From an uncultured Lachnospiraceae bacterium (lineage in GTDB: Bacteria > Bacillota > Clostridia > Lachnospirales > Lachnospiraceae): a stretch of 64,000 nucleotides of DNA. Where the stretch lies: the NCBI GenBank assembly GCA_944384125.1, contig CALWSF010000012.1:1-64000 (forward strand), given 5' to 3'. Below, one piece after another: positions 25,367 to 33,876 of the stretch (its first letter is position 1; each line of letters starts with the position of its first letter). Made by a program: the position numbers and the translations under genes. The notes below the pieces were generated by a model. The model did no database searches and was not told where the DNA came from. It worked only from the letters and a program-made list of their open reading frames with translations.

Positions 25367-27244
25367 ATGAGCGGAGGAATAACAGTATTTTTAAGTCTCA
25401 TACTGACATGTATCTGTGCGCTGACCGCCGGGCTGTTTGAGTCGGCCCGGCTGGCCGGCTGCGGCTGGTATATGCAGCTTGCACTGGACTCAGCAGTTGA
25501 TTCTCTTATGAGCTGTTATCATCAGGATGTGTGGGAAAAATACAGGATTTTTGTTCTGGAATGCAGTGATCAGGAGCTTCTGGAGGCAGAGCTCAGGCCA
25601 TATTTTCAGTCATATATGGATGCAGCGCCTTTTTATTCCTCAGATAATACGGTTCCTGAGGTAAAGAGCACATCACTGATTACAGAGGGAGAGGGCAGAT
25701 ATTTTGAAAAACAGGTACTGGATTATATGAAACTGGGGATTTGGAACACTGAAACAGACCCTTCTGTGATTGCTGAAACGGCAGGCGATTTTCTGGAGGC
25801 GGAGAGTTTTCAGGGAGTAGCGGAAATATGCCAGAGCGGCGGAAGAGAGGTGCTTGGGCTGGAAGAAACAGCTGCCGGGATAGGGGCATGTCTGGAGCGA
25901 CAGGAAAAATATCTGGAATCTGCAGAGAGTGCGCTGGCGGATGGAGATGGAGGAACATTTTTCCGGGAGGCAAACCGCCTGATAGAAGAGATAAAAAGAA
26001 TTCCCGCTCTGACGGACGAATATGACAGACAGGCAGCACTGCTGGAGAAGGAGATGGAGCGGGCACAGACAAGGTTCAGTGAGGAGAGCCGGAATCTGAA
26101 GGCCGATTCGGCAGCATTGCTTACAGAGGAAATGGACTGTTACTACTCATATATCTCGGCGGATGGCGAGAGACGCCAGGAAATTCTTAAAGCAAAAGAA
26201 GAGGCCGCAGAAAACGAAAAAGTTATTGAACGGGCAATCCGAAGGGCAGAAGAGATACAGGAATATATAGACAGCCGGGAGGATGAGGAGGACGAAGATG
26301 AAGAGGATGAAGCTGCTTTGTGGAGGCCGGTTCTGGATATTACCAGACTTTTCAGGCATAATAAGGAATTTCGCAGTCAGGGAATCAAAGACAGAGAGAA
26401 AACAGGAGTACTGGAAGGCCTGAGTCGTCTGGCCGGAACGGATCTGCTCTCTGTCTGTGTTCCGAATGGAACAGATATTTCTGACGCAATTGTAAGAAAT
26501 GAGGATTTTCCATCGCGTATATCCATGGGAGACGATAACGGAATATTTCCGGCGGAAAATCTGCTGGAGAGCGGTATAAACCGTGTCCTTTTTAATGAAT
26601 ATGCCGCGCATTATTTTACGCGTTTCGGAATGGAAACAGACGCCGTGTTCTGTTATGAGCAGGAATATCTGCTCTGCGGTATGAATTCGGATCGGGATAA
26701 TCTGAAAAATGTTGTAAACCGGCTGATTGCAGTAAGAGAAGCGATGAATCTGATGGTGCTTCTGACAGATGCACAGAAACGTGAGGAGGCCAGAATTCTT
26801 GCACTTGCCATTACGGGAGCAGCAGGATTTTCCCCGCTTTCCTCGGTTGTTGCCTTTTTTATAATGACAGTGTGGGCATTTGCCGAAGCAGTCGAGGATG
26901 TGAGAACACTTTTAGACGGAGGAAAAGTACCGCTCATAAAGAGAGCAGATGAATGGAAAATATCTCTTGCTTCTCTTGCAGAGACAGGTGCTGGAGTATG
27001 GGACAGAGAAAAAGACAGAAACAGCCCGGGACGGGGGATGGATTATCAGCAATGGCTGAAGGCTTTTTTTCTGATTACTCCCAAAAATCAGCTCTGTTAC
27101 CGTATGATGGATATGATACAGAAAAATATTTCTGTCAGCCAGAAAGGGTTTAAAATGAATAATTGTCTGTTCCGGGTTGAGGCGGAAGTTACAGGAGGAG
27201 GAGCTTTTATTCCGGTAAATCGGGAGGCCCGAAAAGAATATTGA
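25367..27244 (+). CDS. DUF5702 protein of the Tad locus (TadG/TadE-like)
   Basis: This 625-residue protein begins directly with a hydrophobic pilin-like helix (ITVFLSLILTCICALTAGLFESAR) and continues as a long, largely helical extracytoplasmic region with a coiled-coil-like stretch (about 170-300) and an acidic DEEDEDEEDE run near 305. DUF5702 proteins are found in Clostridia Tad loci and are presumed minor pilins or tip proteins. The nearest ribosome site, AGGAGGTG, is 14 to 16 nt upstream at the end of the pilin gene. Confidence 0.82.
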   Translation: MSGGITVFLSLILTCICALTAGLFESARLAGCGWYMQLALDSAVDSLMSCYHQDVWEKYRIFVLECSDQELLEAELRPYFQSYMDAAPFYSSDNTVPEVKSTSLITEGEGRYFEKQVLDYMKLGIWNTETDPSVIAETAGDFLEAESFQGVAEICQSGGREVLGLEETAAGIGACLERQEKYLESAESALADGDGGTFFREANRLIEEIKRIPALTDEYDRQAALLEKEMERAQTRFSEESRNLKADSAALLTEEMDCYYSYISADGERRQEILKAKEEAAENEKVIERAIRRAEEIQEYIDSREDEEDEDEEDEAALWRPVLDITRLFRHNKEFRSQGIKDREKTGVLEGLSRLAGTDLLSVCVPNGTDISDAIVRNEDFPSRISMGDDNGIFPAENLLESGINRVLFNEYAAHYFTRFGMETDAVFCYEQEYLLCGMNSDRDNLKNVVNRLIAVREAMNLMVLLTDAQKREEARILALAITGAAGFSPLSSVVAFFIMTVWAFAEAVEDVRTLLDGGKVPLIKRADEWKISLASLAETGAGVWDREKDRNSPGRGMDYQQWLKAFFLITPKNQLCYRMMDMIQKNISVSQKGFKMNNCLFRVEAEVTGGGAFIPVNREARKEY

Positions 27245-27357
27245 GCGGCGGTTGCGAAAAAAGAAGTCTTTATACTGAGATCCGGTCCGGGGAGGCGGAT
27301 GGGAGCGTCTTTTTCAACAAAAAAATATGTGCCTCTCCAAGTACGTGATAAAAGCCG

Positions 27358-27378
27358 GTTCCGGCGCAGAGCCGGAAC
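27358..27378 (+). other. Perfect 8-bp hairpin in the 225-bp gap after the DUF5702 gene
   Basis: GTTCCGGC-GCAGA-GCCGGAAC has no T-tail, so it is more likely an mRNA stability or processing element than a terminator. A 32-codon ORF (27299-27397) with GGGGAGG three nt upstream spans it; coding use is doubtful. Confidence 0.5.
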
Positions 27379-27469
27379 AGTCATGAATGAAAAATGAAAA
27401 AGGCGCTGCCCTCTGTCTCTCCGGAAAATGGATTGCGTGTGGCTACGGAAGCTGTGAAAGGAGTGAATT

Positions 27470-28276
27470 GTGCAGAAAAATATGAATGCAAGCCTGACAG
27501 TAGAGGCCGCCATGAGTCTTACGCTGTTTTTCTTTGCTGTAGTTCTCCTGTCTGTTCCTATGGAAATTCTGAGCATACAGAGAAAAGTGCAGATGGTTCT
27601 GGAAGAAACGGCCAGAGATTTAAGCTGGCAGGCGTATATACCATACAGATTGTCCCAGGGAGATGATTCTCTTAATACGGATGAAGGGACGGAGATTCTG
27701 ACAGGGGCTTTGCTGCCTTTTTATCTGAGAGATCGGATTAAAAAGGTGGTCGGGAACAAGGCAGAAGAGATAAGCTGTGTGGGGAGTTCTGTCTCAGAAG
27801 ATGGAGAAATAATTGATTTGAGAGCGTCTTACACAATTAATTTTCCATTTTTTTCTGTTTTTTCTCCCGGAGAGATCAGGATGCTTTCCCGGAGCAGGAG
27901 GAGAGGATGGGTTGGTGTGGAAGCAGGATATTTTTCAGGCAGAGCCGGGGGGACGGAAGATGAAACGATTGTTTATGTGGGTGCGGGGGGAACCCGTTAT
28001 CATATATCGGCGAACTGCCATTACATATCAAATCAGATTACGGCTGTAGCTTATGAGGATGTATCCGGTCAGAGAAATTCGGAAGGAAAGCGGTATACAG
28101 CCTGCCGTATCTGTGGCTTTTCTGCCCGGAAAGGACAGCCTGTATATGTTTTGCCGGGAGGAGAGCATTATCACAGCCGCCAGGATTGTTCTTCACTGGC
28201 ATATTATGTGAGAGCCGTTCCGCTTTCATCCGTTGAATATCTGGGGGCATGTTCATATTGCGGAGGAGGTTTATGA
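27470..28276 (+). CDS. TadE-like pseudopilin with two C-terminal Cys/His modules
   Basis: The 268-residue protein starts with a pilin-like segment (SLTVEAAMSL, then a hydrophobic helix to about residue 35). The last 100 residues hold two related modules, each with a VYV..GG..YH start, one Cys, and a closing ACxxCG or ACxYCG pair (about 162-220 and 221-268), likely zinc-binding. The GTG at 27470 follows AAGGAG by 7 nt. The gene overlaps the next by 4 bp. Confidence 0.8.
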   Translation: MQKNMNASLTVEAAMSLTLFFFAVVLLSVPMEILSIQRKVQMVLEETARDLSWQAYIPYRLSQGDDSLNTDEGTEILTGALLPFYLRDRIKKVVGNKAEEISCVGSSVSEDGEIIDLRASYTINFPFFSVFSPGEIRMLSRSRRRGWVGVEAGYFSGRAGGTEDETIVYVGAGGTRYHISANCHYISNQITAVAYEDVSGQRNSEGKRYTACRICGFSARKGQPVYVLPGGEHYHSRQDCSSLAYYVRAVPLSSVEYLGACSYCGGGL

Positions 28277-28761
28277 GCGGAGAAAAATGGATATTTACAT
28301 GTTTTTTGGCGGCGGCTGCCTGGCAGGATTTAAAAGAAAGACGGGTGTCTGCAGGGCTTCTGGCTGCCGGCTGTGCGGCGGGAGCGGCGCTGCAGGTGCT
28401 CCGATGGCTGAAAATACCCTGGCTTCCCGGTTTTGCCTGTCAGGGAGCAGAAGGTCTGCCGGCTGCGCTTCTGTTGTTTGTGCCGGGAGTAATTCTGTTA
28501 TTTATTTCCAGGACAACAAAAGGAGGAGTGGGGGCAGGAGACGGCTTCTTTTTTCTGATGGCAGCGTTTTATCTGGAGGGAGAGGAAATGGCATTGCTGT
28601 TATCGGGCGGATTGTTTTTCTGCAGTATTTGCAGTCTGGCAATTATGCTGTGGGGTAAAATAAACGGGGTGGATGTAAGAAAAAAGCGGCTGCCGTTTCT
28701 GACGTTTCTCCTTCCGGTCTGGGCGGTGCTGATTTTTATGTTTTCGGGAAAACAGCAGTAA
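28273..28761 (+). CDS. Prepilin peptidase (A24 type), second copy
   Basis: This 162-residue membrane protein has the two aspartates of A24 peptidases, in WQDLKERRVS near residue 20 and in the GxGD motif GVGAGDGFFF near residue 96. About five membrane segments are present. The ATG at 28273 sits on the previous stop (ATGA) and follows GGAGGAGG. It differs clearly in sequence from the first copy, so the two may process different pilins (Flp1 and TadE-like). Confidence 0.82.
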   Translation: MSGEKWIFTCFLAAAAWQDLKERRVSAGLLAAGCAAGAALQVLRWLKIPWLPGFACQGAEGLPAALLLFVPGVILLFISRTTKGGVGAGDGFFFLMAAFYLEGEEMALLLSGGLFFCSICSLAIMLWGKINGVDVRKKRLPFLTFLLPVWAVLIFMFSGKQQ

Positions 28762-28785
28762 AGGTGCCGGATTGGGGGGGCGAAT

Positions 28786-29184
28786 ATGAAAATGAAAAGA
28801 GAGGTCTGGCTGGAGGCAAGTTATACGGTGGAAGCATCTCTGGTAATGGCAGTTGCCGTTTTTTTTCTGGCGGCGCTTCTTACCGGGATATTTGAGGTGC
28901 ATAGCCGTGTGGCAGGCCAGTTTGTTTTGCAGGAGACATTAGAGCGCTGTGTGTCATGGGAAGGGGAAATTCCGGGAAAAGAAGAACAGGTATCAGATGC
29001 GTTTAAAGATGATCAGCTCAGCCGTCTCAGGAGTTTTTTCTGGTGTGGGAAAGCGGGCATGGATATAAAGGAGAGCGCGGATGGGTTTGAGGGATGGGTT
29101 GATACGGGAACAGAGACAGAAATTCATGTAAAAAAATATGATCCTGAAGGAAAGCTGCGGCTTTTCAGGGCATTCGGAATATGA
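28786..29184 (+). CDS. TadE-like minor pseudopilin
   Basis: The 132-residue protein has the TadE-type N-terminus (EASYTVEASLVMA and a hydrophobic helix to about 38) followed by a short extracytoplasmic domain. The Glu in TVEAS matches the conserved pseudopilin Glu. A run of seven G lies just upstream and serves as, or hides, the ribosome site. It overlaps the next gene by 4 bp. Confidence 0.8.
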   Translation: MKMKREVWLEASYTVEASLVMAVAVFFLAALLTGIFEVHSRVAGQFVLQETLERCVSWEGEIPGKEEQVSDAFKDDQLSRLRSFFWCGKAGMDIKESADGFEGWVDTGTETEIHVKKYDPEGKLRLFRAFGI

Positions 29185-30662
29185 GACGGGAGGACAATGT
29201 GACAGTCGGTTATATCAGGGAAATAAACCGTAATTACATGATAATAGATGCGCCTGAAGAAATTAATGAGTATGAATGTATTATGCTTGAGGAAAACAGA
29301 ATTGACGGACTTCTGAGATTTCGTCTGAGACAGCTTGAGGAAAAAAGAGAGTTCTGCTATGAAATAACGTCAAAACAGCCCATATCAAGAATTCTGGAAA
29401 AAAGAAAAATAACAGGCGGGGAAATACGCCGCCTGCTGACTGAAATAGCAGCGCTGCTCGGCAGAATTGAGGATTACCTTCTCCGGGAGGAGGCGCTTTT
29501 ACTGGAGCCGGAGTATGTTTATCTGGAACCGGATGACTTTTCTGTAAGTCTGTGTATGCTGCCGGGACACTGCTGCGATTTTACTGCAGCGTTATCACAT
29601 TTTTTGAAATATATTCTGGAGCGGACAGACCATTCGGATCAGGAGGCAGTTGTTCTGGCATATAACTTATATCAGACCAGTCTGAAGGAAAATTATGGGA
29701 TGGGTGATCTGATGCGTCATCTGTCGGACAGGGAGGATTTTGTGTTTGGCGGGAAAGGGACAGCTTTTCCCGGAAAGAGGCAGCCTGTTTTGGATGAAAG
29801 TCGGGAATTGAGGGAGCCGCCCGAAAGTGATTCAAAAAATGAACATATTGTATTAAAAAATGAAGCCCCTGATAAAAAAAGAGAGAGTTTTACATCGGAA
29901 AAAATATCGGCGTTAAATTGGGGAAATGAACAAAAGGGAAAAAAGAACGGATGGGCAATACGAACAATGTGCAGTTCTGCCGTGTCCGCCTGCAGCGGCA
30001 TTCTGTTCTGGTATATGACCGGAAATTTTTTTCCGGAGACAATATGCGCAGTAATTATTGTATTCCTTCTGTCTTTGTACATAACGGGAATTAAGAAAAG
30101 AAATCAAAATACATATTATGAAGAAAAAATGGAAAAATGCCAGGAATCGGTCTGGGAAATACGGCCGGTAACGGAAGAAGAGTTTCAGAACAGAATAAGC
30201 CAGGAAAAAAATAAGGAAATGGATTTGGCAAGAGAAGAAGGGACAGCACTGCTTGCTGAAGCGGGAATAGTGACCGTGCCAGCTGTTCTGAAGCCGATGG
30301 AAAGCGGAGAGGAAAATATTGAAATATCTTACGTACCGTTTATAATTGGAAAGAGCAGAGATCTTGCAGACTGGTGTCTGAAGAAGCCGACAGTCAGCCG
30401 GCTGCATGTTCGTGTAGACAGGCGTGAAAATGTATATATAATCACAGATTTGAATTCTACAAACGGTACGGCGGTAAATGGTTACTTGCTTCAGGCAAAT
30501 GAAACTGTCAGTGTAAAAAACGGAGATATCATTTATCTTGCTGATGCGGGGTTTACATTTTATGAAGGAACGGATCGTTTTGCTTTTTCAGACTCAGGAT
30601 ATTCCCGTGTTACAAAAGCAGACATAAACAGACAGGATTTTTCTGAAAATTTCAATATGTGA
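29181..30662 (+). CDS. DUF6382-FHA domain membrane protein
   Basis: This 493-residue protein has an N-terminal DUF6382 domain (about 1-190), a polar linker, two membrane helices (about 255-305) and a C-terminal FHA domain (about 385-465) with GKS, SRLHVRV and NSTNGTAVNG motifs that bind phosphothreonine. It closes the Tad operon and suggests Ser/Thr-phosphorylation control of the pilus; no kinase is in the window. Confidence 0.85.
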   Translation: MRREDNVTVGYIREINRNYMIIDAPEEINEYECIMLEENRIDGLLRFRLRQLEEKREFCYEITSKQPISRILEKRKITGGEIRRLLTEIAALLGRIEDYLLREEALLLEPEYVYLEPDDFSVSLCMLPGHCCDFTAALSHFLKYILERTDHSDQEAVVLAYNLYQTSLKENYGMGDLMRHLSDREDFVFGGKGTAFPGKRQPVLDESRELREPPESDSKNEHIVLKNEAPDKKRESFTSEKISALNWGNEQKGKKNGWAIRTMCSSAVSACSGILFWYMTGNFFPETICAVIIVFLLSLYITGIKKRNQNTYYEEKMEKCQESVWEIRPVTEEEFQNRISQEKNKEMDLAREEGTALLAEAGIVTVPAVLKPMESGEENIEISYVPFIIGKSRDLADWCLKKPTVSRLHVRVDRRENVYIITDLNSTNGTAVNGYLLQANETVSVKNGDIIYLADAGFTFYEGTDRFAFSDSGYSRVTKADINRQDFSENFNM

Positions 30663-30666
30663 CAAA

Positions 30667-30718
30667 AAACGCTAAATTGATGTAAGGATTTTTTACTGTA
30701 CATCAATTTGGCGTTTTT
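30667..30718 (+). terminator. Terminator of the Tad operon
   Basis: Arms of about 17 bp (AACGCTAAATTGATGTA with TACATCAATTTGGCGTT, one G-U wobble) enclose a 14-nt loop and are followed by TTTTT. Confidence 0.92.
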
Positions 30719-30749
30719 GCAAAAATTCATAGAAGTGAAGCTTTTGCTG

Positions 30750-30758
30750 TGCTATAAT
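30750..30758 (+). promoter_or_regulatory. Extended -10 promoter for the rhomboid operon
   Basis: TGCTATAAT is a consensus extended -10. The -35 region is weak, as usual for this class. The leader to the ATG at 30860 is about 95 nt. Confidence 0.6.
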
Positions 30759-30859
30759 AAGAACAAGCCGAGCAGGAAAAACGCATAAATATTAGCGGCT
30801 GGCCAGATAATACAGGACAGAACTTGCGGTTGTCTGCTCTGTCTGAAGGATATTTAAAA

Positions 30860-31480
30860 ATGCGCGAACACAAAAGAACGGCCTATGTCAATGGAGCCAT
30901 AATTATTATAAATATTGTTTATTTTCTTTATCTTGAACTGGCAGGATCATCGACAGATACACTTTTTATGCTGAAAAAAGGTGCTATGTATGTTCCGCTT
31001 ATTGTTGACGGCGGGCAGTATTATAGACTTCTGACGTGTATTTTTATGCATTTTGGTATACAGCATCTTATTAACAATATACTGGTGCTGTTTATTTTGG
31101 GAGATAACCTTGAGAGAGCTTTGGGACGGGTAAAATACCTCGTTTTTTACCTGCTCTGCGGCGTGGGTGCCAACGTGTTTTCCATGATTGTCGAGATGGC
31201 GACGCCAGGACGCTGGGCTGTATCGGCGGGGGCCTCCGGGGCTATTTTCGGTGTTGTCGGGGGACTTATTTATATAGTGGGAGTAAACCGGGGAAGGCTG
31301 GAAGATCTGACCAGCCGGCAATTAATACTGCTTGCGGTAGTTACGCTTTACCATGGTTTCACGAGCACAGGTGTGGGGAATGCCGCGCATGTGGGCGGCC
31401 TTGTAATCGGTATTTTTCTGGGCATGGTATTTTACAGAAAGCCCGGCAAAAATAAAAAAGATATCTACGGATATGAGTGA
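30860..31480 (+). CDS. Rhomboid family intramembrane serine protease
   Basis: This 206-residue membrane protease has six predicted helices, the HFGIQHLINN segment in helix 2, the catalytic Ser in GASGAIFG and the catalytic His in NAAHVGGL. Substrates are unknown. ATG at 30860 has AAGGA 9 nt upstream; an in-frame TTG lies at 30824. It heads a run with the HIT and sigma factor genes. Confidence 0.93.
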   Translation: MREHKRTAYVNGAIIIINIVYFLYLELAGSSTDTLFMLKKGAMYVPLIVDGGQYYRLLTCIFMHFGIQHLINNILVLFILGDNLERALGRVKYLVFYLLCGVGANVFSMIVEMATPGRWAVSAGASGAIFGVVGGLIYIVGVNRGRLEDLTSRQLILLAVVTLYHGFTSTGVGNAAHVGGLVIGIFLGMVFYRKPGKNKKDIYGYE

Positions 31481-31495
31481 GAAGGAGTGATAGGC

Positions 31496-31918
31496 ATGGT
31501 AGATAGGGAGTGTATTTTCTGCAAAATTGCTGCCGGAGAAATTCCTGCAGCCACTGTATATGAGGATGAGGATTTCAGGGTTATCCTGGATCTTGGTCCG
31601 GCCACACGGGGGCATGCACTGATACTGCCAAAGGAGCATTTTAAGGATTTGTGTGAACTTGATGAAAAGGTAGCTGCCCGGGTGCTGCCGCTGGCAGGCA
31701 AAGTCGGAGTGGCAATGAAAAAGGCGCTGGGATGTTCAGGATTCAACGTGGTGCAGAACAATGGTGCTTCTGCCGGGCAGACAGTTTTTCATTTTCACGT
31801 ACATATTATTCCAAGATATGAAGACGGACCTGCAATCGTAACATGGGATCCGGGCAAGGCAGATTCGCAGGAGCTGGCGGAAATAAGCAGCCTCATCCGC
31901 AGTGAGATGTCCCTGTAG
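31496..31918 (+). CDS. HIT family nucleotide-binding protein
   Basis: The 140-residue protein has CIFCKIAAGEIP at the start (zinc-binding Cys pair) and the histidine triad HFHVHIIP near residue 98. HIT proteins hydrolyse nucleoside phosphoramidates or dinucleotides. ATG at 31496 has AAGGAG 8 nt upstream. It follows the rhomboid gene by 15 bp. Confidence 0.95.
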   Translation: MVDRECIFCKIAAGEIPAATVYEDEDFRVILDLGPATRGHALILPKEHFKDLCELDEKVAARVLPLAGKVGVAMKKALGCSGFNVVQNNGASAGQTVFHFHVHIIPRYEDGPAIVTWDPGKADSQELAEISSLIRSEMSL

Positions 31919-31927
31919 GTGGATATC

Positions 31928-32479
31928 ATGCAGCAGGATGAGACAAGGCTATTGCAGGAGCTGTATGAGGAGTATCTCGTTCCGCTGAAAAAGGTTGCAG
32001 TTAAAATAGGGATTGAAACAGACGATATAGAAGATCTGGTGCAGGAAACTTTTATCGAGTTTTACGTCAGATATCCGCTGAATCTTCCGCCCAGGGTTAA
32101 GACGGTAATGTTAAACCGTATTCTCAGGAGCAGATGGATTGACGGAAAGAGAAAACTGCGGCGCCGTGAGGTGCTTAGAATTGATGATCCGGACGATGAA
32201 CAGCCAATAACGAAAGCGCTTCTGGACAATGATGATCTTTTGGGACTTCTGGATCAGGAGGTTCAGGAAAAGGAACTGTATCATGCCATAAGGGAATGTA
32301 TCAGGAAGATGAAGCAGGATTGGCGTGATGTTATCATTCTTCGGATTATTGAAGGATTGTCTACAGAGGAAACCTGCAAAGTGCTGGGGATTTCCGATAC
32401 AGTGTGTCGTACCAGATTATCCAGAGCCAAAAAAGATTTGCGCAGGAGACTTGAAAGAATGAAATTCTTTGATGATTAA
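31928..32479 (+). CDS. ECF-type sigma-70 family RNA polymerase sigma factor
   Basis: The 183-residue protein has region 2 (about 8-80, with DDIEDLVQETFIEFYVRY) and region 4 (about 125-180, with GLSTEETCKVLGISDTVCRTRLSRAKKDL). The start is ATG 31928 after GGTGG, or GTG 31919. A membrane protein with anti-sigma features lies 1.4 kb downstream beyond murG, and could be its partner. Confidence 0.9.
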   Translation: MQQDETRLLQELYEEYLVPLKKVAVKIGIETDDIEDLVQETFIEFYVRYPLNLPPRVKTVMLNRILRSRWIDGKRKLRRREVLRIDDPDDEQPITKALLDNDDLLGLLDQEVQEKELYHAIRECIRKMKQDWRDVIILRIIEGLSTEETCKVLGISDTVCRTRLSRAKKDLRRRLERMKFFDD

Positions 32480-32530
32480 TCTCAGACTAAGTGGGGCAAA
32501 TCTTTCGGCTCCGGAAAAATGCACTTTATA

Positions 32531-33601
32531 TCAGGCATTGTCCATGCAGTCATGTATGAGACCCATGATGGTCGACACGGCGTTGTTTAAATGACTTTCA
32601 GCCATTTTATCAATGTAGCTCTGACGGTTTGCGTAAGTTTCATGGATTGCGTGGCTGAGAGTGTCAGATGTGAGCACCTCTTCTTCCAGTACGACGCTGA
32701 AGCCCTGGTTGGAGAATGAATTGGCGTTCAGGATCTGATCGCCCCGGCTGGCTGCAGCGGAAAGCGGAATCAGGATATTCGGTTTGCGCAGTGCAAGAAT
32801 TTCACAGATAGAGTTTGCGCCTGCGCGGGAGATAACAAGATCTGCTGCGGCAAAGAGATGACGCAGGGGTTTGTCAACATACTCATACTGTACATATCCC
32901 TTTGTTCCAATCAATGTTTCATCCAGATTGCCTTTACCGCAGATATGTACAATCTGGAATGTTTTCAGGAGTTCGGGAAGGATGCCGCGGACTGCCTGGT
33001 TAACTGTAACGGAGCCGAGACTGCCCCCGATGACAAGAATAACGGGACGTTCGGAGCTCAGATGGGCGTACTGCAGGCCGGCTAAACGGTCGCCCCTGAG
33101 AAGTTCTTCACGAATGGGAGAACCTGTCAGAACAGCTTTTTCTTCCGGGAGATATTTTAAAGTTTCCGGAAAATTACAGCAGACTTTTTCAGCGGCTGGG
33201 ATACAGATTTTGTTTGCCAGACCGGGAGTCATATCAGACTCATGTATAATAATTGGAATTTTATAGTGCTTGGCAGCCAGAACAACTGGTACGGCAACGA
33301 AGCCACCCTTGGAAAATACGACATCAGGTTTATATTTTTTTATCAATTTTCGTGCCTCCGCATAGCCTTTGAGGACACGCAGCGGATCGGAAAAGTTTTT
33401 CAGGTCAAAATAGCGGCGGAGTTTTCCGGAGGAAATTCCGTCGTAGGGAATGCCGGCACCTTCGATCAGCCGGCGTTCGATACCATTATAGGAGCCGATG
33501 TAGTGGATTTCGAAATCTTCCTTTTGAAGTGCAGGAAGAAGGGCGAGATTGGGTGTGACATGGCCGGCAGTTCCGCCTCCGGTCAGGATGATTTTTTTCA
33601 T
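32531..33601 (-). CDS. murG: Lipid II synthase MurG (GlcNAc transferase)
   Basis: This 356-residue GT28 enzyme adds GlcNAc to lipid I at the inner face of the membrane. It has the N-terminal GGGTAGHVTPN loop, the IHESDMTPGLAN segment, the GGSLGSVTVN motif and RAGANSICEILAL. The Met at 33601 has GGAGGG upstream; the open frame to 33661 is not used. It is a single gene, apart from the usual dcw cluster, and is oriented against both neighbours. Confidence 0.95.
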   Translation of the reverse strand: MKKIILTGGGTAGHVTPNLALLPALQKEDFEIHYIGSYNGIERRLIEGAGIPYDGISSGKLRRYFDLKNFSDPLRVLKGYAEARKLIKKYKPDVVFSKGGFVAVPVVLAAKHYKIPIIIHESDMTPGLANKICIPAAEKVCCNFPETLKYLPEEKAVLTGSPIREELLRGDRLAGLQYAHLSSERPVILVIGGSLGSVTVNQAVRGILPELLKTFQIVHICGKGNLDETLIGTKGYVQYEYVDKPLRHLFAAADLVISRAGANSICEILALRKPNILIPLSAAASRGDQILNANSFSNQGFSVVLEEEVLTSDTLSHAIHETYANRQSYIDKMAESHLNNAVSTIMGLIHDCMDNA

Positions 33602-33724
33602 AAAAGTTCCCTCCAAAAAGAGTAAGTAACGGATACAAATTTTGTGCCCGCCATTCTGCAAAGTGGACTGGCGCAGAGCAGGGGAACACCTCAGGGAGGC
33701 AATTTGTACGCACTGGATATATTT

Positions 33725-33755
33725 AGTATACTAAACAGAAATTATAAAAAGTCAA
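33725..33755 (-). promoter_or_regulatory. Probable murG promoter overlapping a 14-bp palindrome
   Basis: On the minus strand TTGACT and TATACT are separated by 19 bp, longer than ideal. The -10 is embedded in the perfect palindrome TTTAGTATACTAAA (33722-33735), a possible operator. Confidence 0.45.
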
Positions 33756-33876
33756 CCCCAAAGTCTTTGTTAAAACTGCAAACAGGCGGTGCCTGGTGGA
33801 TACAGCTTCGGGAAGTGTACCATTTAAGGAAATTTTGATATGAGACTGACAGGAGGGCCGGAACAGGAGGGAAAAA

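Noticed and set aside
27394-27666. Plus-strand frame of 90 codons overlapping the TadE-like gene
   Set aside because: It is out of frame with a better gene that has a ribosome site and pilin motif.
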